This document shows, piece by piece, positions 9,354 to 19,943 of a DNA stretch of 64,000 bases. The translations under genes were made by a program, and so were the position numbers. The stretch comes from Amblyomma americanum (taxonomy: Eukaryota > Arthropoda > Arachnida > Ixodida > Ixodidae): positions 146,098,121 to 146,162,120 of the forward strand of contig NC_135504.1 of NCBI RefSeq assembly GCF_052857255.1, given 5' to 3'. A model generated the notes under the pieces. It saw only the letters and a list, made by a program, of their open reading frames with translations. It ran no database searches and had not been told where the DNA came from. Positions within the stretch are counted from its first letter, which is position 1. The number at the start of each line of letters is the position of its first letter.

Positions 9354-9413
9354 GGCGCTCCGTCCCGTTTATCTACCTTGTGGTCTGTCTGTTTTCGCGC
9401 CTGTAATCCAAAA

Positions 9414-12400
9414 ATAAGAGAAAAAGATTTAAAGGCATGTCACAGGGACACTTGTAAAACCGATGTGTTCAGATTTACCTCGTTTCGGTCTAAAACAGAT
9501 TGTTTCGCTGGACTAAGCACGAATACATGCTTTTCGCGCAGTTATTAGAGAAAAAGTTTTGACGCGTGTCACAGGGATGCTTGTAAAACCGATGTGTTCA
9601 GATTTAGCTCGTTTCGGTCTAAAACAGCTTGTTTCGTTTTATTAAGCAGGAATATATGCTTTTCGCGCAGTAATAAGAGAAAAAGTTTTGACGCGTGTCA
9701 CAGGGACACTCGTAAAACCGATGTGATCAGGTTTACCTCGTTTCGGTCTAAAACAGCTTGTTTCGTTGGACTAAGCACGAATACATGCTTTTCGCTCAGT
9801 TATAAGAGAAAAAGTTTTGACGCGTATCAGAGGAACACTTGTAAAACCGATGTGTTGTGATTTATCTCGTTTCGGTCTAAAACAGCTTGTTTCGCTGTAT
9901 TAAGCAAGAATACATGCTTTTCGCGCAGTTATAAGAGAAAAAGTTTTGACGCGTGTCACAGGAACACTTGTAAAACCGATGTGTTGCGATTTAGCTCGTT
10001 TCGGTCTAAAACAGCTTGTTTCGCTGTATTAAGCAAGAATACATGCTTTTCGCGCAGTTATAAGAGAAAAAGTTTTACAGGCATGTCACAGGGACACTTG
10101 TAAAACCGATGTGTACAGATTTAGCTCATTTCGGTCTAAAACAGCTTGTTTCGTTGTATTAAGCACGAATACATGCTTTTCGCGCAGTTATAAGAGAAAA
10201 AGTTTTGTCGCGTATCAGAGGAACACTTGTAAAACCGATGTGTTGTGATTTATCTCGTTTCGGTCTAAAACAGCTTGTTTCGCTGTATTAAGCAAGAATA
10301 CATGCTTTTCGCGCGTTATAAGAGAAAAAGTTTTGACGCGTGTCACAGGGACACTTGTAAAACCGATGTGTTCAGATTTAGCTCGTTTCGGTCTAAAACA
10401 TCTTGTTTCGTTGTATTAAGCACGAATACATGCTTTTCGCGCAGGTATAAGAGAAAAAGTTTTAAAGGCATGTCACAGGGACACTTGTAAAACCGATGTG
10501 TTCAGATTTACCTCGTTTCGGTCTAAAACAGCTTGTTTCGTTGGACTAAGCACGAATACATGCTTTTCGCGCAGTTATAAGAGAAAAAGATTAGACGCGT
10601 ATCGGAGGAACACTTGTAAAACCGATGTGTTGTGATTTAGCTCGTTTCGGTCTAAAACAGCTTGTTTCTTTGTATTAGCAAGAATACATGCTTTTCGCGC
10701 AGTTATAAGAGAAAAAGTTTTGACGCGTATCAGAGGAACACTTGTAAAACCGATGTGTTGTGATTTAGCTCGTTTCGGTCTAAAACAGCTTGTTTCGCTG
10801 TATTAAGCAAGAATACGTGCTTTTCGCGCAGTTATAAGAGAAAAAGTTCTGACGCGTGTCACAGGGACACTTGTAAAACCGATGTGTTCAGATTTAGCTC
10901 GTTTCGGTCTAAAAACAACTTGTTTTGTTGTATTAAGCACGAATACATGCTTTTCGCGCAGTTATAAGAGAAAAAGATTAGACGCGTATCGGAGGAACAC
11001 TTGTAAAACCGATGTGTTGTGATTTAGCTCGTTTCGGTCTAAAACAGCTTGTTTCTTTGTATTAGCAAGAATACATGCTTTTCGCGCAGTTATAAGAGAA
11101 AAAGTTTTGACGCGTATCAGAGGAACACTTGTAAAACCGATGTGTTGTGATTTAGCTCGTTTCGGTCTAAAACAGCTTGTTTCGCTGTATTAAGCAAGAA
11201 TACGTGCTTTTCGCGCAGTAATAAGAGAAAAAGTTTTGACGCGTGTCACAGGGACACTCGTAAAACCGATGTGATCAGATTTACCTCGTTTCGGTCTAAA
11301 ACAGCTTGTTTCGTTGGACTAAGCACGAATACAAGCTTTTCGCGCAGTTATCAGAGAAAAATGTTTTGACGCGTATCAGAGGAACACTAGTAAAACCGGT
11401 GTGTTGTGATTTAGCTCGTTTCGGTCTAAAACAGCTTGTTTCGCTGTATTAAGCAAGAATACATGCTTTTCGCGCAGTTATAAGAGAAAAAGTTTTGACG
11501 CGTGTCACAGGGACACTTGTAAAACCGATGTGTTCAGATTTAGCTCGTTTCGGTCTAAAACAGCTTGTTTCGTTGTATTAAGCAAGAATACATGCTTTTC
11601 GCTCAGTTATAAAAGAAAAAGTTTTGACGCGTATCAGAGGAACACTTGTAAAACCGATGTGTTGTGATTTATCTCGTTTCGGTCTAAAACAGCTTGTTTC
11701 GCTGTATTAAGCAAGAATACATGCTTTTCGCGCAGTTATAAGAGAAAAAGTTTTGACGCGTGTCACAGGGACACTTGTAAAACCGATGTGTTCAGATTTA
11801 GCTCGTTTTGGTCTAAAACATCTTGTTTCGTTGTATTAAGCACGAATACATGCTTTTCGCGCAGGTATCAGAGAAAAAGTTTTAAAGGAATGTCACAGGG
11901 ACACTTGTAAAACCGATGTGTTCAGATTTACCTCGTTTCGGTCTAAAACAGCTTGTTTCGTTGGACTAAGCACGAATACATGCTTTTCGCGCAGTTATAA
12001 GAGAAAAAAGTTTTGACGCGTATCAGAGGAACACTTGTAAAACCGATGTGTTGTGATTTAGCTCGTTTCGGTCTAAAACAGCTTGTTTCGCTGTATTAAG
12101 CAGGAATACATGCTTTTCGCGCAGTTATAAGAGAAAAAGTTTTACAGGCATGTCACAGGGACACTTGTAAAACCGATGTGTACAGATTTAGCTCATTTCG
12201 GTCTAAAACAGCTTGTTTCGTTGTATTAAGCACGAATACATGCTTTTCGCGCAGTTATAAGAGAAAAAGTTTTGTCGCGTATCAGAGGAACACTTGTAAA
12301 ACCGATGTGTTGTGATTTAGCTCTTTTCGGTCAATAACAGCTTGTTTCGTATTATTAAGCAAGAATACGTGCTTTTCGCGCAGTAATAAGAGAAAAAAGT

Positions 12401-13484
12401 TTTGACGCGTGTCACAGGGACACTCGTAAAACCGATGTGTTCAGATTTACCTCGTTTCGGTCTAAAACAGCTTGTTTCGTTGGACTAAGCACGAATACAT
12501 GCTTTTCGCGCAGTTATAAGAGAAAAAAGTTTTGACGCGTATCACATGGACACTTGTAAAACCGGTGTTCAGATCTAGCTCGTTTTGGTCTAAAACAGCT
12601 TGTTTCGTTGTATTAAGCACGAATACAATCTTTTCGCGCAGTTATAGGAGGAAAAGACTTGACGCGTATCACATGGACACTTTTAAAACCGATGTGTTCA
12701 GATTTAGCTCGTTTCGCTCTAAAACAGCTTGTTTCGTTGTATTAAGCACGAATACATGCTTTTCGCGCAGTTATAAGAGAAAAAGTTTTGACGCGTATCA
12801 GAGGAACACTTGTAAAACCGATGTGTTGTGATTTAACTCATTTCGGTCTAAAACAGCTTGTTTCGCTGTATTAAGGAAGAATACATGCTTTTCGCGCAGT
12901 TATAAGAGAAAAAGTTTTGACGCGTGTCACAGGGATGCTTGTAAAACCGATGTGTTCAGATTTAGCTCGTTTCGGTCTAAAACAGCTTGTTTCGTTTTAT
13001 TAAGCAGGAATATATGCTTTTCGCGCAGTTATAAGAGAAAAAGTTTACACGCGTATCAGAGGAACACTTGTAAAACCGATGTGTTGTGATTTAGCTCGTT
13101 TCGGTCTAAAACAGCGTGTTTCGCTGTATTAAGCAAGAATACATGCTTTTCGCGCAGTTATAAGAGAAAATGTTTTGACGCGTGTCACAGGGACACTCGT
13201 AAAACCGATGTGTTCAGATTTAGCTCGTTTCGGTCTAAAACAGCTTGTTTCGTCATATTAAGCACGAATACATGCTTTTCGCGCAGTTATAAGAGAAAAA
13301 GTTTTGACGCGTATCAGAGGAACACTTGTAAAACCGATGTGTTGTGATTTAGCTCGTTTCGGTCTAAAACAGCTTGTTTCGCTATATTAAGCAAGAATAC
13401 ATGCTTTTCGCGCAGTTATAAGAGAAAAAGTTTTGACGCGTGTCACAGGGACACTTGTAAAACCGATGTGTTCAGATTTAGCTC
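9414..13484. repeat. 129-bp satellite array, block 2
   Basis: 4071 bp. It opens with the right copy of the 13-bp PLE-B duplication (9414-9426). From 9670 it follows 2230 onward at offset 7440, then 7698 after two additional monomers (TACAAGC and GTTATCAGAG types, about 11.2-11.6 kb). No gene seen. Confidence 0.97.
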
Positions 13485-14405
13485 AGTGTGCAGAGTGGCT
13501 TGTTGGGCGAGTTGGTTTACCATATTGAAAATATACCTGCGCTCAAAAGACACGGACTGAAAGATAAAGACACACACACACAGCGCTGGACTTACAACTG
13601 AATTTTTTATTCGGGAAACACTGCTCTTTATACACATCAGCAGCTGATAAAAATGGAAGATGGTAACACCCGGATGATAAAAATCGACAAACTGTCTCGT
13701 CACATGTCCAGTCCTACCTTCCCTTTTGCAAAAATGCCTTTTCCTTTGATAGTAGTGAACGGGACGTGCTACTCACGCATGCAACCCCACTGTCCGCTAT
13801 GCTCATGGCTTCATATATTTCACGCGTCGTTTGGTCACGGTTCCTGCTTACTATCTTCGTCTCGTTATAGGAAGGTACACATTTACACTCTTGACAATGA
13901 ACCACCAAATTCCCATCGCCTTTCCGTTCCATGTTCCTCCAATGTTCACGGAGCCACTCGGTCAAACACCGCCCCGTTTGGCCTACATATGCTTTTCCAC
14001 ATGTCAGCGGCATCCTGTAAACCACTCCTTCTGCGCATGCGACCATGGGGACTTGGTGTTTCTTTTTACACCCCTTAGCTTTTCTTTCTGGGTACGTTAC
14101 TATTTTGCATACCTTTCCAATTTGTCCGGGGCTGAAAAAACGACCCTAGTTTTTACTTTCGATGCAATTCTTTTAAGATTATGGGACACCCCATGAATGT
14201 ACGGAATCACCACCGTTTTCTCCCTTTGTTTTGCTCCCTCCTTGCTAGGCACCGTACCCTTTTTCCCACATTTCTTGAGCAGGCTGCTGATGTGTATAAA
14301 GAGCAGTGTTTCCAGAAAAAAAAAATTCAGTTGTAAGTCCAGCGCTGTGTGTGTGTGTCTTTATCTTTCATTCCGTGTCTTTTGAGCGCAGGTATATTTT
14401 CATTA
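13485..14405 (-). mobile_element. PLE-A, copy 2
   Basis: Same ends, inverted arms and flanking 11-bp overlap as copy 1; 921 bp. Outward TATA/TCAGTT sites lie at the equivalent positions (copy-1 positions plus 7698 on the right, plus 7699 left of the T-run). Copies 2 and 3 share CATTCCGTG where the others have CAGTCCGTG in the right arm. Confidence 0.88.
13714..14282 (-). pseudogene. PLE-A2 GIY-YIG endonuclease remnant
   Basis: Carries the common frameshift before a TAG in the linker. Private change: Thr replaces Asn in the segment after QTGRC (LTEWLREH), next to the catalytic Arg. All GIY-YIG key residues kept. Confidence 0.83.
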
Positions 14406-14749
14406 AGATTTACCTCGTTTCGGTCTAAAACAGCTTGTTTCGTTGTATTAAGCACGAATACATGCTTTTCGCGCAGTTATAAGAGAAAAAGTTTTGACGC
14501 GTATCAGAGGAACACTTGTAAAACCGATGTTTTGTGATTTAGCTCGTTTCGTTCTAAAACAGCTTGTTTCGCTGTATTAAGCAAGAATACATGCTTTTCG
14601 CGCAGTTATAAGAGAAAACGTTTTGACGCGTGTCACAGGGACACTTGTAAAACCGATGTGTTCAGATTTAGCTCGTTTCGGTCTAAAACAGCGTGTTTCG
14701 TTGTATTAATTACGAATACATGCTTTTCGCGCAGGTATAAGAGAAAAAG
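14406..14749. repeat. Satellite spacer between PLE-A2 and PLE-B2
   Basis: 344 bp of monomers, same structure as the A1-B1 spacer. Nothing else seen. Confidence 0.95.
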
Positions 14750-14903
14750 AACGTCTTGCTGGGCAAGTTGGTACATCTTTGGATTACAGGCGCGAAAACA
14801 GACAGACCACAAGGTAGATAAACGGGACGGAGCGCCACTCACAACTGATTTATTCAAAGGCACGACAAACATATATATACCAGCTGACACGCAAGGAATA
14901 CCA

Positions 14904-16349
14904 TCATGTTCCAATCTGATATGACAGCGAACGCGTAAAAAAATCGTTCTCTGCCCTATACATCAATATGGACGTGTCGCTGACACACATGCTTCTTTTC
15001 TTAGCAATAAAGAATGCTTCGATTAATTCCCTGGCTTTTGTGTCTTTACTTCTTGATAAAATTCGCACACGAGAAAAACATGGCTCACAAGAGCGTGACG
15101 GGCAACACCTTATATGCTTAAGCAAATTTGGCCCTTCCTTATTTTGCTCAACATTTCTTTCATGTTCCCTGATTCGCTCATTAACGCAGCGTCCAGTTTG
15201 CCCTATATAGGAGCGGCCGCACGAGAGGGGGATTTCATAGACCACACCTTCGGTGCACTTCATGAACGATCGCCCATGTTTGGTGCCACACCCTCTCTCA
15301 TCATTTCGTTCTCTTTCAATGCGAGAACAAAGGCGTCCGAGCTTTTTTGGGGCTGAAAAGACAAGCGGCACACCATGCCTGCTCGCAACCTTTTTCAAAT
15401 TGTGGGATAACTTGTGCACATAGGGCACCACCACAGGTCGCACCACCTCTTCTCGAGGGACATCTTGGCCAGCTCTCACATCCTTTCTTTTTATTTTCTG
15501 TTGTAGGCTTTCTGCGACCGCCGTTACGAGCGAACCAGGGAACCCGGCTGAAGACAGCCTAGCCAATTGGTTTTGGAAACTTAGTTGCATCTTGTGAGAG
15601 CATGATTTTCAAATAGCGGATTCGAGGCAGAGTGTAGCAATCCCCCTTTTTATTAGCTTGGAGTGAGCAGAATCATATGGCAGAAGCCCCTTTTTTGCGC
15701 GCGGAGCATACGGCCAACAAACCTGTTCCTCACAAAAATCAAAACTAACATCTAAAAACTGTAAAACATTACCTTCAGGAACTTCACAAGTAAAACTTAA
15801 GCCATTTCCATTTTGTCTAAATAAGGATAACACATCACGCACACTTTCTTCGAAGTTTAAACTTCCGTCCTTGGTAAGAATGATTAAAAAGTCGTCCACA
15901 TATCTGAACACTTTAAAAACTTTGCTGGCTGGTAAAACCTGGTTCAAAACTTGATCCATTTGGGAAAGAAAAATATTACACAAAACCTGTGCAGCACAGG
16001 AGCCTATACATATGCTAGCTTTTTGCAGAAAACACTGCTCGTCAAAAGTTACGAAGGTAGACTGTAAATAAAACTGTAAAAGGGTTAAAAAGTCATCGAT
16101 GGATACACCCGCAGTATTTTAAAAGGAAATAGGGTCTTTACTTTCAATGCAATCACTGACAGCAGTAAACAAGGCTTCGTGAGGAACAGAATAAAATAAA
16201 TCCACAACATCTACCGAAAAGGCGCGTCCAACATAACGAGGCGATTCAAAGAATTCACACACTTGATCGGACTTTTTGGTAAGAAAGGGGTCTTCTATAT
16301 CAAGCTTACCCAACTTATCTAACAAGAACCGGCTAAGCAGCCTCTGCCA
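14904..16349 (-). pseudogene. PLE-B2 RT-endonuclease remnant (minus copy)
   Basis: Shares the TAA (16119-16121) and TGA (15609-15611) with all other copies. RT motifs A, B and C (YVDD) and the GIY-YIG residues are intact between stops. Shares Leu for Ser near the end (TSILMYRAEN) with copy 3. Confidence 0.86.
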
Positions 16350-16350
16350 T

Positions 16351-16983
16351 GGTTCGCTCGTAACGGCGGTCGCAGAAAGCCTACTAAAGAAAATATAAAG
16401 AAAGGATGTGAGAGCTGGCCAAGATGTCCCTCGAGAAGAGGTGGTGCGACCTGTGGTGGTGCCCTATGTGCAAAAGTTATCCCACAATTTGAAAAAGGTT
16501 GCGAGCAGGCATGGTGTGCCGCTTGTCTTTTCAGCCCCAAAAAAGCTCGGAAGCCTTAGTTCTCGCATTGAAAGAGAACGAAATGATGAGAGAGGGTGTG
16601 GCACCAAACATGGGCGATCGTTCATGAAGTGCACCGAAGGTGTGGTCTATGAAATCCCCCTCTTGTGCGGCCGCTCCTATATAGGGCAAACTGGACGCTG
16701 CGTTAATGAGCGAATCAGGGAACATGAAAGAAATGTGGAGCAAAATAAGGAAGGGCCAAATTTGCTTAAGCATATAAGGTGTTGCCCGTCACGCTCTTGT
16801 GAGCCATGTTTTTCTGGTGTGCGAATTTTATCAAGAAGTAAAGACACAAAAGCCAGGGAATTAATCGAAGCATTCTTTATTGCTAAGAAAAGAAGCATGT
16901 GTGTCAGCGACACGTCCATATCGATGTATAGGGCAGAGAACGATTTTTTCACGCGTTCGCTGTCATATCAGATTGGAACATGA
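16351..16983 (+). pseudogene. PLE-B2 endonuclease remnant (plus copy)
   Basis: Full GIY-YIG domain. Private TAA at 16396-16398 (AAA to TAA in the KRKDV segment) plus a nearby CAG-to-AAG change. The endonuclease part after it (from about 16408) stays open for 191 codons. Confidence 0.84.
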
Positions 16984-17245
16984 TGGTATTCCTTGCGTGT
17001 CAGCTGGTATATATATGTTTGTCGTGCCTTTGAATAAATCAGTTGTGAGTGGCGCTCCGTCCCGTTTATCTACCTTGTGGTCTGTCTGTTTTCGCGCCTG
17101 TAATCCAAAAATAAGAGAAAAAGATTTAAAGGCATGTCACAGGGACACTTGTAAAACCGATGTGTTCAGATTTACCTCGTTTCGGTCTAAAACAGATTTT
17201 TTCGCTGGACTAAGCACGAATACATGCTTTTCGCGCAGTTATTAG

Positions 17246-19943
17246 AGAAAAAAAAATTTTGACGCGTATCAGAGGAACACTTGTAAAATCGATGTGTTGT
17301 GATTTAGCTCGTTTCGGTCTAAAACAGCTTGTTTCGCTGTAATAAGCAGGAATACATGCTTTTCGCGCAGTTATAAGAGAAAAAGTTTTAAATGCATGTC
17401 ACAGGGACACTTGTAAAACCGATGTGTTCAGATTTACCTCGTTTCGGTCTAAAACAGCTTGTTTCGTTGGACTAAGCAGGAATACATGCTTTTCGCGCAG
17501 TTATAAGAGAAAAAGTTTTACAGGCATGTCACAGGGACACTTGTAAAACCGATGTGTTCAGATTTAGCTCATCTCGGTCTAAAACAGCTTGTTTCGTTGT
17601 ATTAAGCACGAATACATGCTTTTCGCGCAGTTATAAGAGAAAAAGTTTTGACGCGTATCAGAGGAACACTTGTAAAACCGATATGGTGTGATTTAGCTCT
17701 TTTCGTATTATTAAGCAAGAATACGTGCTTTTCGCGCAGTTATAAGAGAAAAATGTTTTGACGCGTATCACATGGACACTTGCAAAACCGGTGTTCAGAC
17801 CTAGATCGTTTTGGTCTAAAACAGCTTGTGTCGTTGTATTAAGCACGAATACAATCTTTTCGCGCAGTTATAAGTGAAAAAGTCTTGACGCGTATCACAT
17901 GGACACTTTTAAAACCGATGTGTTCAGATTTAGCTCGTTTTGGTCTAAAACAGCTTGTTTCGTTGTATTAAGCACGAATACATTCTTTTCGCGCAGTTAT
18001 AAGAGAAAAAGTTTTGACGCGTATCAGAGGAACACTTGTAAAACCGATGTGTTCAGATTTAGCTCGTTTCGGTCTAAAACAGCTTGTTTCGTGGTTTTAA
18101 GCAGGAATATATGCTTTTCGCGCAGTTATAAGAGAAAAAGTTTAGACGCGTATCAGAGGAACACTTGTAAAACCGATGTGTTGTGATTTAGCTCGTTTCG
18201 GTCTAAAACAGCTTGTTTCGTTGTATAAAGCACGAATACAAGCTTTTCGCGCAGTTATAAGAGAAAAAGTTTTGACGCGTATCAGAGGAACACTTGTAAA
18301 ACCGATGTGTTGTGATTTAGCTCGTTTCGATCTAAAACAGCATGTTTCGCTGTATTAAGCAAGAATACATGCTTTTCGCGCAGTTATAAGAGAAAAAGTT
18401 TTGACGCGTATCAGAGGAACACTTGTAAAACCTATGTGTTCAGATTTACCTCTTTTCGGACTAAAACAGCTTGTTTCGTTGTATTAAGCACGAATACATG
18501 CTTTTCGCGCAGTTATAAGAGAAAAAGTTTTGACGCGCATCACATGGACACTTGGAAAACCGATGTGTTCAGATCTAGCTCATTTTGGTCTAAAACAGCT
18601 TGTTTCGTTGTATTAAGCACGAATACATGATTTTCGCGCAGTTATAAGAGAAAAAGTTTTGACGCGTATCAGAGGAACACTTGTAAAACCGATGTGTTGT
18701 GATTTAGCTCATTTCGGTCTAAAACAGCTTGTTTCGCTGTATTAGGCAAGAATACATGCTTTTCGCGCAGTTATATGAGAAAAAGTTTTGACGCGTGTCA
18801 CAGGGACACTTGTAAAACCGATGTGTTCAGATTTTGCTCGTTTCGGTCTAAAACAGCTTGTGTCGTTGTATTAAGCACGAATACATGCTTTACGCGCAGT
18901 TATAGAAGAAAAAGTTTTGACGCGTATTAGAGAGACACTTGTAAAACCAATGTCTTGTGATTTAGCTCGTTTCGGTCTAAAACACCTTGTTTCGTTGTAT
19001 TAAGCACGAATTCATGCTTTTCGCGCAGTTATAAGAGAAAACGTTTTGACGCGTATCAGAGGAACACTTGTAAAACCGATGTGTTGTGATTTAGCTCGTT
19101 TCGGTTTAAAACAGCTTGTTTCACTGTATTAACCAAGAATACATGCTTTTCGCGCAGTTATAAGAGAAAAAGTTTTGACGCGTGTCAGAGGAACACTTGT
19201 AAAACCGATGTGTTGTGATTTAGCTCGTTTCGGTCTAAAACAGCTTGTTTCGCTGTATTAAGCAGGAATACATGCTTTTCGCGCAGTTATAAGAGAAAAA
19301 GTTTTACAGGCATGTCACAGGGACACTTGTAAAACCGATGTGTTCAGATTTAGCTCATCTCGGTCTAAAACAGCTTGTTTCGTTGTATTAAGCACGAATA
19401 CATGCTTTTCCCGCAGTTATAAGAGAAAAAGTTTTGACGCGTATCAGAGGAACACTTGTAAAACCGATGTGTTGTGATTTAGCTCTTTTCGGTCTATAAC
19501 AGCTTGTTTCGTATTATTAAGCAAGAATACGTGCTTTTCGCGCAGTTATAAGAGAAAAAAGTTTTGACGCGTATCACATGGACACTTGTAAAACCGGTGT
19601 TCAGATCTAGATCGTTTTGGTCTAAAACAGCTTGTTTCGTTGTATTAAGCACGAATACAATCTTTTCGCGCAGTTATAAGAGAAACAGTCTTGACGCGTA
19701 TCACATGGACACTTTTAAAACCGATTTGTTCAGATTTAGCTCGTTTTGGTCTAAAACAGCTTGTTTCGTTGTATTAAGCACGAATACATTCTTTTCGCGC
19801 AGTTATAAGAGAAAAAGTTTTGACGCGTATCAGAGGAACACTTGTATAACCGATGTGTTGTGATTTAGCTCATTTCGGTCTAAAACAGCTTGTTTCGCTG
19901 TATTAAGGAAGAATACATGCTTTTCGCGCAGTTATAAGAGAAA
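17246..19943. repeat. Segmental duplicate of 50081-52903
   Basis: Landmarks 17658, 17899, 18436 and 19564 recur at 50492, 50733, 51399 and 52524 (offsets 32834, 32834, 32963, 32960). The later copy has one extra monomer near 51.1 kb and a small deletion near 52.1 kb. Confidence 0.85.
17690..17712. other. 20-bp deletion inside a monomer
   Basis: The monomer reads CTCTTTTCGTATTATTAAG, missing the 20 bp between two TTTCG motifs that are about 20 bp apart in normal monomers. The undeleted form is seen at 4621-4650. The same deletion recurs near 50530, confirming the segmental duplication. Confidence 0.8.

Larger units (their letters stand above)
8652..9412 (+). repeat. PLE-B1 inverted repeat, right arm
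   Basis: Plus-strand partner of 7080-7839. It begins mid-linker at TGGTTCGCTCG and stops at CTGTAATCCAAA, before the conserved terminal box. Confidence 0.9.
7052..9413 (-). mobile_element. Penelope-like element fragment PLE-B, copy 1
   Basis: Composite of two copies of one PLE joined through their truncated 5' ends. The minus-strand copy (7052 to about 8651) carries RT palm and thumb, linker, GIY-YIG domain and 3' UTR. The plus-strand copy (about 8652-9413) carries linker, GIY-YIG and most of the 3' UTR. They form a 760-bp inverted repeat (7080-7839 with 8652-9412) around a loop of about 810 bp. The junction at 8649-8656 has a few bases of shared TGG. The right copy lacks the terminal 28 bp present on the left. 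Same family type as PLE-A but a clearly different lineage. Copy 1 is 1 bp longer owing to an extra A at 8841-8847. Confidence 0.9.
2230..9669. repeat. Composite HOR with PLE pair, copy I (7440 bp)
   Basis: Satellite plus PLE-A1 and PLE-B1. The sequence from about 9670 restarts at the equivalent of 2230 (a GCAGTAATAAGAG monomer followed by GTGATCAGGTTTACC), so this unit and the next are a direct tandem duplication with an initial offset of 7440 bp. The offset becomes 7698 before PLE-A2 because copy II carries two extra monomers around 11.2-11.6 kb. Confidence 0.85.
9670..17110. repeat. Composite HOR with PLE pair, copy II
   Basis: Satellite plus A2 and B2. The stretch 9670 to about 17240 is collinear with 29871 to about 37440 at a constant offset of 20201 (landmarks 10275/30476, 12532/32733, 13485/33686, 14750/34951), with no net indel over more than 7 kb. 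The right flank beyond B2 does not match copy III. Confidence 0.88.
14750..17110 (-). mobile_element. PLE-B, copy 2 (mosaic)
   Basis: Same inverted two-copy structure, 2361 bp. Its left part matches copy 3 (CATCAATATGG near 14965). From about 16016 it matches copies 4-6 (ATATGCTAGC; Ser instead of Arg in the AV(R/S)DC stretch near 16154), and its right flank is the one found after copies 4-6. This implies an exchange inside the element. Confidence 0.88.

Noticed and set aside
5786..9413. Hammerhead ribozyme in the PLE terminal regions
   Set aside because: Hammerheads are known in PLEs, but I found no CUGANGA box paired with GAAA in either arm. CTGATGTG in PLE-A and CTGATACGCG in the satellite minus strand lack the core.
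7052..9413. PLE-B as a DNA transposon with 760-bp terminal inverted repeats
   Set aside because: The arms encode a GIY-YIG domain, the interior is an RT palm with YVDD, and one arm lacks the terminal 28 bp. This fits two inverted partial retroelement copies; no transposase is present.
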